Assembly: GCA_003987795.1 (NCBI GenBank)
Contig: RXJO01000169.1
Span: forward strand, 1-56,856
Length of the DNA stretch: 56,856 bases
From: Curvibacter sp.
GTDB lineage: Bacteria; Pseudomonadota; Gammaproteobacteria; Burkholderiales; Burkholderiaceae_C
Reading direction: 5' to 3'
The number at the start of each line of letters is the position of its first letter. The stretch's first letter is position 1. Position numbers and translations under genes: made by a program. This document shows positions 51,606 to 56,856 of this stretch, in pieces. Below the pieces are notes generated by a model. That model searched no databases. It was not told where the DNA came from and was given only the letters and a program-made list of their open reading frames with translations.

Positions 51606-51653
51606 GCCCTGGGCCTGGCGGGGGTGTTTTGATTGCCCCTGGAACCATCGCCC

Positions 51654-52571
51654 ATGATCGACACCGTTGAACACCCCCTGCCGCACGGCATCACCCTGAG
51701 CTGCCGGGTGGCCGGCCCGGTCGGCGCCCCCGTGCTGCTGTTCCTGCACGGATTCCCTGAGGCTGCCTTTGTCTGGGACCCCCTGCTGCTGCACTTCTCA
51801 CGCCCCGAGAACGGCGGCTGGCGCTGCGTGGCACCCAATCTGCGCGGGTACGGAGAATCCAGCCGCCCGCCGGAAGTCGACGCCTACAAGGCCCGACTGC
51901 TGGTGCAGGACCTGCTGGCGCTGATCGCCCTCGAATCTCCAAGCGCCCCGCTCGGTGCCCTGGTGGCCCACGACTGGGGGGGTGCTGTGGCCTGGAGCCT
52001 GGCCAACCAGCGCCCCGAGTTGATGCAGCGCCTGGTGATCATCAACTCCCCTCACCCCGGCGCCTTCCTGCGCGAATTGCGTCACAACCCGGCGCAGATC
52101 GCGGCCAGCGCCTACATGAACTTCCTGATCCAGCCCGGCGCAGAAGAGCGGCTGGCCGAGGACGACTTCGCGCGCCTGTGGGGCTTCTTCCAGCGCTTCG
52201 GGGCCCCGGGCGAGCCCGAATGGCTGAGTGAAGACGTCAAGAACCAATACCGGGCCGTCTGGCGCACCAGCCTGCGGGGCGGCTGCAACTACTATCGGGC
52301 CTCACCGCTGCGACCAGGCGATGCCAGTCACCCCGGGGCCGCCACCCTGGACCTGCCCGACAGCCTGCTGCAGGTGAATTGCCCCACGCAGGTGCTGTGG
52401 GGTCTGAGCGATCATGCGCTGCTGCCCGGCCTGCTCGATGGCCTGGAGCAGTGGGTGCCCCGACTTCAGGTGCATCGGCACGAAACCGCCAGCCACTGGA
52501 TCGTGCACGAAGACCCCGTCTGGGTCATGCAGCAGATCCAGTCCTTCGTCGGTGCGCCGGTTCAACGGTAG
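51654..52571 (+). CDS. Alpha/beta hydrolase, epoxide hydrolase-like
   Basis: The 305-residue protein has the epoxide hydrolase/haloalkane dehalogenase layout: oxyanion motif HGFPEAAFVW, nucleophile Asp in AHDWGGAVAW, GGCNYYRAS in the lid region with the two Tyr, and the catalytic His in TASHWIVHEDP. These suggest hydrolysis of an epoxide or similar substrate, but the natural substrate is not known. Its stop overlaps that of the convergent acyltransferase gene by ten bases. A TTG at 51633 would add seven residues. Confidence 0.86.
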   Translation: MIDTVEHPLPHGITLSCRVAGPVGAPVLLFLHGFPEAAFVWDPLLLHFSRPENGGWRCVAPNLRGYGESSRPPEVDAYKARLLVQDLLALIALESPSAPLGALVAHDWGGAVAWSLANQRPELMQRLVIINSPHPGAFLRELRHNPAQIAASAYMNFLIQPGAEERLAEDDFARLWGFFQRFGAPGEPEWLSEDVKNQYRAVWRTSLRGGCNYYRASPLRPGDASHPGAATLDLPDSLLQVNCPTQVLWGLSDHALLPGLLDGLEQWVPRLQVHRHETASHWIVHEDPVWVMQQIQSFVGAPVQR

Positions 52572-53431
52572 ACCGAGGGCTCGCCCGGCGGGCGCGTCTT
52601 GAAGCGCTTGTGCACCCAGTAGTACTGGTCGGGCATGGTGTCGATCCAGCCCTGCAGGCGCTGATTCATGAGTGCCGTGTCCGCCTCAACATCGTCGGTC
52701 GGGAAGTTCTGCCAGGCAGGCATCACCTCGACTTCGTAGCCGGTGGGCGTGATGCGTGACACCACGGGCACGACCTTGGCCCGTCCCAGCCGTGCGAAAC
52801 GCGACAGGCTGGGCACCGTCGCCGCCTGATGACCATAGAAAGGCACGAAGATGGACTCCTCGGGGCCAAAGTTCATGTCGGGCAGCAGGTAGAGGGCCCC
52901 GCCCTTGCGCAAGGTGTTGATGATGGGCTTGACGCCATCGAAGCGGCTCAGCATCGTCACCTCGCCAAAGCGGGAGCGCCCGGCCTTCATCCAGGCGTCC
53001 ACCGCCGGGCTGGGCTGAGGCGTGAAGATCGAAGTGAACACCCGGTCCACATTCATGGACAGCGCCATGCCGCCAGCCTCCAGGCCGAAGAAATGGGGCG
53101 AGAAGATGATCGTCGGTGTGTCGCCCTCGAACTCCTGCCAGGGCCCCACCAGGCGGATGCGGCGCGCCAACACCTCACGCGGCGCATGCCAGAGCCAGCC
53201 CCGGTCGAGCCAGGATTGAGCAAAGTAGATGAAGGCCTGGCGTGTCCAGGCCTTGCGCTGGGCCAGCGAAGCCTGCGGAAAGCACAGCTTCAGGTTCACC
53301 GCCACCACGTGCCGCCGTGGCACGGCCAGCACATAAAGCACCCAGCCGAGCCCCACACCCAGGCCACGCACCCAGGACAGGGGAAGGTGGGCCATCAGCC
53401 GCATGAACGCTATTCCGAACCGACTCCACAT
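52562..53431 (-). CDS. LpxL/LpxM-family lauroyl acyltransferase (first in reading order of this window)
   Basis: The 289-residue protein is an HtrB/LpxL-type late acyltransferase that adds secondary acyl chains to lipid A. A hydrophobic N-terminus is followed by the family motif FSPHFFGLEAGGM, the H-x4-E site (variant HFFGLE here), LLPDMNFGPEESIFVPFYG and YYWVHKRFKTRP. It is two bases downstream of a second acyltransferase gene, so the pair probably acts in sequence. Which chain it adds cannot be told. Confidence 0.9.
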   Translation of the reverse strand: MWSRFGIAFMRLMAHLPLSWVRGLGVGLGWVLYVLAVPRRHVVAVNLKLCFPQASLAQRKAWTRQAFIYFAQSWLDRGWLWHAPREVLARRIRLVGPWQEFEGDTPTIIFSPHFFGLEAGGMALSMNVDRVFTSIFTPQPSPAVDAWMKAGRSRFGEVTMLSRFDGVKPIINTLRKGGALYLLPDMNFGPEESIFVPFYGHQAATVPSLSRFARLGRAKVVPVVSRITPTGYEVEVMPAWQNFPTDDVEADTALMNQRLQGWIDTMPDQYYWVHKRFKTRPPGEPSVYR

Positions 53432-53433
53432 GC

Positions 53434-54264
53434 TCAAAACTCTCCACGCGGATGCTTGTAGCGCGCATAACCCCAAAGGTACTGTGCCGGACAGGCCCGG
53501 ATCATCTGCTCCATCTCGGCATTGATCTGGGTGACCGCCAGCGTCATGTCTTCCGCCAGGGGTGACTGCATCTCACGCACATGGATGCGGACCCCACGGC
53601 CCCAAGACAAGCGCTCGCTCCAGGCCAGCAGCACGGTCGCCCCGGTCTGCTGAACCAGCCGCACCGCCAGTGTCATCGTGTAGGCCGGCTGCCCAAAGAA
53701 CGGCGCCCACACCCCCATGCCCTCGGGCGGCACCTGGTCAGGCAACAGGCCCACCGCCCGCCCTTGACGCAAGGCCTTGATCAGTTGCCGCACCCCGGCG
53801 AGCGTGGTGGGTACCGCCTGCAGGCCAGGCCGCTCACGCACCGAGGCCATGGTGTGCGCCAGCCAGGCCTGGCGAGCCGGCCGGTAAAGAATGGTCATGG
53901 GGCCGTAACGGTCGGAATAGTCGCGAGCCAGCGCCTGAGGCGACAATTCAAAACAACCCATGTGCGGCGTGAGGAACACCACGCCGCGCCCGGACGCCAG
54001 CGCCCGCTCGATGCAGCCATCGTCAGCCCAGACCGAGGGCAGAGGGCGCCCCAGCCACAGGCGCGGCAGTTCGGCGACCATGCGCCCGCCATGCCCGACA
54101 GCCGACATCAGATCACCCAGGCTCACGCCTGCCTGGGCGGCATTGGCCAGAAAACGCCGGCGGTAGGAGGGCGAGGCCAGAAAGGCCAGCCATCCAAGCA
54201 ACCAGCCCATGACCTGGAGCAACCCCAGGGGAAACAGGGCAAAGACCCTGAACAGCGAGAGCAT
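53434..54264 (-). CDS. LpxL/LpxM-family lauroyl acyltransferase (second, upstream copy)
   Basis: The 276-residue protein has the membrane N-terminus (MLSLFRVFALFPLGLLQVMG), the catalytic H-x4-E motif THPHMGCFE-like (TPHMGCFELS), GLLPDQVPPEGMGVWAPFFG and YLWGYARYKHPRG near the C-terminus. It belongs to the same family as the next gene. The much longer frame to 55836 runs antisense through metK and is not credible; the ATG at 54264 fits the family. Its 5' end overlaps the presumed metK promoter. Confidence 0.92.
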   Translation of the reverse strand: MLSLFRVFALFPLGLLQVMGWLLGWLAFLASPSYRRRFLANAAQAGVSLGDLMSAVGHGGRMVAELPRLWLGRPLPSVWADDGCIERALASGRGVVFLTPHMGCFELSPQALARDYSDRYGPMTILYRPARQAWLAHTMASVRERPGLQAVPTTLAGVRQLIKALRQGRAVGLLPDQVPPEGMGVWAPFFGQPAYTMTLAVRLVQQTGATVLLAWSERLSWGRGVRIHVREMQSPLAEDMTLAVTQINAEMEQMIRACPAQYLWGYARYKHPRGEF

Positions 54265-54278
54265 GACGTGGGTAGAAT
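54249..54278 (+). promoter_or_regulatory. Presumed metK promoter
   Basis: TAGAAT at 54273-54278 resembles a -10 box and TGAACA at 54249-54254 a weak -35 box with an 18-base spacer. The implied transcription start falls at about 54285, exactly where the riboswitch P1 stem begins. The boxes overlap the first codons of the divergent acyltransferase. Confidence 0.45.
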
Positions 54279-54283
54279 AAACG

Positions 54284-54346
54284 GGTCGCCGAGTTAAATG
54301 AGCAACTTGCAGGGCGACGTTAAACACAACTGCTAAAGCGTTCGCC
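54284..54346 (+). promoter_or_regulatory. SAM-II (SAM-alpha) riboswitch in the metK leader
   Basis: The conserved SAM-II pieces occur in order: P1 (GTCGCC 54285-54290 with GGCGAC 54313-54318), a loop with AGTTAAA and ending CTTGCAG, GTTAAA (54319-54324) after P1, and GCTAAA (54332-54337). The P2 pseudoknot can form from GCAG (54309-54312) and CTGC (54330-54333). GGCGA of P1 can also pair with TCGCC (54342-54346), and GCGTT-GCC (54338-54346) with GGCAACGC (54364-54371), so a switching hairpin is possible. The ribosome site GGAG (54390-54393) is about 50 bases downstream. The aptamer would repress metK when SAM is abundant. Confidence 0.8.
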
Positions 54347-54402
54347 AAAGCTCCCGAGTCCGAGGCAACGCCCCCAGAACTTGAAACGTGGAGTTTATTC
54401 AA

Positions 54403-55584
54403 ATGGCGAACGATTTTCTTTTCACCTCCGAATCCGTCTCTGAAGGCCACCCCGACAAGGTGGCCGACCAGATCTCTGACGCGATCCTCGATGCGATCTT
54501 CAAGCAAGACCCGCGCAGCCGGGTGGCCGCCGAAACCCTGACCAACACCGGTCTGGTCGTGCTGGCTGGCGAAATCACAACCAACGCGCACGTCGACTAC
54601 ATCCAGGTCGCCCGCGACACCATCAAGCGCATCGGCTACGACAACACCGAGTACGGCATCGACTACAAGGGCTGCGCCGTGCTGGTCGCCTACGACAAGC
54701 AGAGCAACGACATCGCCCAGGGCGTGGACCACGCCAGCGACGACCACCTGAACACCGGCGCGGGCGACCAAGGCCTGATGTTCGGCTATGCCTGCGATGA
54801 AACGCCCGAGCTGATGCCCGCGCCGATCTACTACGCCCACCGCCTGGTCGAGCGCCAGGCCCAGTTGCGCAAGGACGGCCGACTGCCCTTCCTGCGCCCG
54901 GACGCCAAGAGCCAGGTCACGATGCGCTATGTCGACGGCAAGCCGCACAGCATCGACACCGTGGTGCTGTCCACCCAGCACAGCCCCGACCAAAGCGAAA
55001 CCCCCAAGAAGATGAAGGCCAGCTTCACCGAGGCCATCATCGAAGAGATCATCAAGCCCGTGCTGCCCAAGGAATGGCTGCAGGACACCAAATACCTGAT
55101 CAACCCCACCGGCCGTTTCGTCATCGGCGGCCCGCAAGGTGATTGCGGCCTGACCGGCCGCAAGATCATCGTCGACACCTACGGCGGCGCTTGCCCGCAC
55201 GGTGGTGGCGCCTTCTCGGGCAAGGATCCGACCAAGGTGGATCGCTCGGCCGCCTACGCCGCCCGCTACGTGGCCAAGAACATCGTGGCCGCCGGCCTGG
55301 CCCGCCAATGCCAGATCCAGGTGGCCTACGCCATCGGCGTAGCCCGCCCGATGAACGTGACCGTGTACACCGAAGGCACCGGCGTCATCCCTGACGACCA
55401 GATCGCCCGCCTGGTGCAAGAGCACTTCGACCTGCGCCCCAAGGGCATCATCCAGATGCTCGACCTGCTGCGCCCCATCTACGAAAAGACCGCCGCCTAC
55501 GGCCACTTCGGCCGAGAAGAACCCGAGTTCACATGGGAAAGAACCGATAAAGCAGCCGCCTTGCGGGCGGCTGCCGGGCTGTAA
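54403..55584 (+). CDS. metK: S-adenosylmethionine synthetase MetK
   Basis: MetK makes SAM from methionine and ATP. The 393-residue protein has [20 protein letters not shown] at its start, [12 protein letters not shown], the flexible loop, and [19 protein letters not shown] with the P-loop-like and metal sites. The ATG at 54403 follows GGAG at nine-base spacing; a GTG at 54388 would add five residues and coincides with the ribosome site. The last codons [12 protein letters not shown] form part of hairpin copy 1 of the array downstream, and the stop codon lies in a hairpin loop. Confidence 0.97.
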   Translation: MANDFLFTSESVSEGHPDKVADQISDAILDAIFKQDPRSRVAAETLTNTGLVVLAGEITTNAHVDYIQVARDTIKRIGYDNTEYGIDYKGCAVLVAYDKQSNDIAQGVDHASDDHLNTGAGDQGLMFGYACDETPELMPAPIYYAHRLVERQAQLRKDGRLPFLRPDAKSQVTMRYVDGKPHSIDTVVLSTQHSPDQSETPKKMKASFTEAIIEEIIKPVLPKEWLQDTKYLINPTGRFVIGGPQGDCGLTGRKIIVDTYGGACPHGGGAFSGKDPTKVDRSAAYAARYVAKNIVAAGLARQCQIQVAYAIGVARPMNVTVYTEGTGVIPDDQIARLVQEHFDLRPKGIIQMLDLLRPIYEKTAAYGHFGREEPEFTWERTDKAAALRAAAGL

Positions 55585-55910
55585 GCCCGCCACGCGGCAG
55601 CGTGGTATTGGTTCATGGGCGAAGCTCATATCGCGCCAGCGATGTGAGCGCAGACCAAAAACCGGACAAGGCTGCAGCGCTGCGTGCAGCGGCTGGCCTG
55701 TAAGGCCAGCATTTGCCGCAGGCAAATCTGTAGCCTTGCGGCGCAGGCTCATGTCGGCTTTGCCGACGTGAAGGCGCGAAGCGGCTGTGCCGAAGCCATA
55801 AAGCTGCCGCCCTGCGGGCGGCAGCCGGGCTGTCAACCCGCCGCGCGCAAGCGCGGCATCCGTTCTCGGGCGAAGCCCCTACCGCCCCTGCAATGTGAGC
55901 ACAGCCCCTC
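55546..55910 (+). repeat. Three tandem copies of the metK 3' end, each with a hairpin trailer
   Basis: Copy 1 starts at 55546 inside metK, copy 2 at 55665 and copy 3 at 55797, so the units are 119 and 132 bases. Each begins with codons for [13 protein letters not shown]; copies 1 and 2 end in TAA, copy 3 has TCA. Copies 1 and 2 differ in 11 of 12 codons, always synonymously. Each copy then has the same order of hairpins with different bases: the stop-codon loop hairpin (55575-55589, 55692-55710, 55826-55840), then CCACGC/GCGTGG (55590-55605), ATTTGCC/GGCAAAT (55711-55727) and GCCGCGC/GCGCGGC with a GCAA loop (55840-55857), and one or two more. No known element was recognised. Confidence 0.85.
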
Positions 55911-56146
55911 TGAAGACCCATCGTCACACAATGGGTACAAAGCCATTCGTAACCCTACGTATCCCTCGACAAGCCAGCCGTGAGACAATTCGCGCCGCTT
56001 TGGCGCAGCCGGTCGGCTGCAATCGACCGGGCCAGGGGTTACCGGCCAACGCCAGCCGCCCCAATCACCCAAGGCAATCCTGACCCGGCCTGCCGCGCCC
56101 GACGGCGTCCACCCCCAGCCCGCCCCTTCCGAACTGTTTTCCTGCC
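55911..56146. other. Intergenic stretch between the metK array and the glycosyltransferase gene
   Basis: No credible gene was found here. Two small hairpins are visible: GCGCC with GGCGC (55992-56006) and CCGGTCG with CGACCGG (56009-56030). No clear promoter for the downstream gene could be defined. The sequence from about 56080 is C-rich and probably untranslated leader. Confidence 0.5.
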
Positions 56147-56856
56147 GTGCCTGCCGCCCCCTTTTCAGCCCAGCCCCCCGGCCAGCACAGCACGCGCCTG
56201 CTCATCGTGGCCTATTGCCTGGTGTGGGCCCTGGTGCATTGGTTCGCCTACCCGAACCTCGACCCCTACAACGACATGCTGGAGAACTTTGCCTGGGGGC
56301 AGACCTTCGAGTGGGGCACCTTCAAGCACCCGCCTTTCTTTGTCTGGGCGGTCGAACTCTGGTTTGCGGCCATGCCGCGCAGCGCGCTGTCGTACAAGCT
56401 GCTGTCGTATGTGAACGTGGCCATCGGCCTGTGGGGGGTGGCGCATCTGGCGCGACTGCTGGGCTTGCGCAAGATGGCCCCCAGCGCCGTGCTGCTGCTG
56501 ATGTGGACCCTGCCCTACACCACGCTGGCGGCCAAATTCAATGCCAACGCCATCCTGTTGTCAGTCTGGCCCTGGACGGCCGTGGCCTGGCTGGCCAGCC
56601 TGCGCCAGAGCGGGCGCCCGGGCCTCACCGCCTCGGTCTGGCTGGGCTTTCTGGGTGCGGTGTGCATGCTCAGCAAGTATTACAGCGGCGTGTTCCTGTT
56701 CTCGCTGTTCGTCACCGCCCTGCTGAGGCATGACATGCGCCGCTGGTTCAGCAGCCTGCGCCCCTATGTGGCCCTGCTCAGCCTGGCGGTGTTCCTGCTG
56801 CCCCATGCTTGGTGGTTGTGGCAGCACGACTACCCCACCCTGCGCTATGCCGCCGA
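56147..56856 (+). CDS. ArnT/PMT-like glycosyltransferase family 39 protein (partial, N-terminal part)
   Basis: An open frame reads 236 codons to the window end without a stop. It encodes several hydrophobic helices and the GT-C signature near the start: NLDPYNDMLENFAWGQ and FKHPPFFVWAVELW, with acidic residues and HPP as in family 39 enzymes that move sugars from a polyprenyl phosphate donor. The acceptor (lipid A, glycan or protein) is not readable. No ATG is available; the start is tentatively a GTG at 56147 (VPAAPFSAQPP), with no clear ribosome site. Confidence 0.8.
   Translation, partial: MPAAPFSAQPPGQHSTRLLIVAYCLVWALVHWFAYPNLDPYNDMLENFAWGQTFEWGTFKHPPFFVWAVELWFAAMPRSALSYKLLSYVNVAIGLWGVAHLARLLGLRKMAPSAVLLLMWTLPYTTLAAKFNANAILLSVWPWTAVAWLASLRQSGRPGLTASVWLGFLGAVCMLSKYYSGVFLFSLFVTALLRHDMRRWFSSLRPYVALLSLAVFLLPHAWWLWQHDYPTLRYAA

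Noticed and set aside
53434-55836. An 800-codon minus-strand frame that joins the acyltransferase to metK antisense
   Set aside because: Only its C-terminal 276 residues look like a protein family. The rest is antisense to metK and to the repeat array; the ATG at 54264 is the sensible start.
55546-55910. Reading the metK array as an integron attC cassette array or a CRISPR
   Set aside because: There are no attC core sites of the GTTRRRY type, no integrase gene and no identical short direct repeats with unique spacers. The units vary in sequence and share gene-end coding content.
55684-55983. A 99-codon plus-strand frame across the metK hairpin array
   Set aside because: It runs out of frame with the repeated MetK end, consists of Cys/Arg/Pro-rich residues from GC-rich hairpins, and has no ribosome site.

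Overview
The window is a densely packed, GC-rich chromosomal segment from a betaproteobacterium of the order Burkholderiales, most likely Comamonadaceae or the neighbouring Rubrivivax-Leptothrix group. This rests on gene order (gltBD - mlaFEDACB - ABC exporter - ibaG - murA - hisGDCBHAFIE - hinT - tatABC next to a Do-like protease; pilMNOPQ - aroKB - dgt divergent from a class A PBP; cyaY/lptM/lysA) and on protein style. No rRNA, tRNA, CRISPR array or prophage was seen. Most of it is housekeeping.

Layout: (1) 1-1706, a partial Nif3-like gene and a divergent membrane-anchored Do-like protease. (2) 1758-18245, about 16 kb of co-directional minus-strand genes: the mla phospholipid-transport system, an ABC-2 exporter pair, a BolA-family gene, murA, the histidine genes, a HIT hydrolase and tatABC. 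(3) 18334-24866, glutamate synthase gltBD with a strong terminator, a sigma-54-like promoter, and REP-like hairpins next to a RAYT-type transposase. (4) 24872-31954, that transposase (its HUH histidines are replaced), a methyltransferase, a DUF1415 gene, an unknown protein, an MFS carrier, dgt, aroB and aroK. (5) 32006-39161, the pilMNOPQ operon with a large Ig-like lipoprotein gene at its end; parts of it are visibly richer in A+T. (6) 39374-44671 on the plus strand: mrcA, lptM-lysA (cyaY opposite), and an ODP-type diiron protein behind an FNR/Anr-like box. (7) 44672-50742 on the minus strand: msrQP, the System II cytochrome c assembly pair ccsB/ccs1 and a cytochrome c4. (8) 50829-56856: engB, an alpha/beta hydrolase, two LpxL-type acyltransferases, metK, a hairpin array and the start of a GT39-like glycosyltransferase.

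Several genes work together. MlaFEDB/MlaC/MlaA and the two LpxL-type enzymes maintain outer-membrane lipid asymmetry and lipid A; MurA and PBP1a build peptidoglycan; TatABC would export the twin-arginine MsrP, which its membrane partner MsrQ reduces; CcsB/Ccs1 would attach heme to cytochrome c4.

The most unusual signal is around metK. Its leader matches a SAM-II (SAM-alpha) riboswitch. Behind the gene the codons for the MetK C-terminus ([12 protein letters not shown]) recur twice more, each copy followed by a run of small hairpins. Copies 1 and 2 differ in 11 of 12 codons, all synonymously, while the hairpin positions are kept with different sequences. This looks like a stack of replaced metK 3' ends, or a structured trailer that carries a metK end. 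I did not recognise it as a described element.
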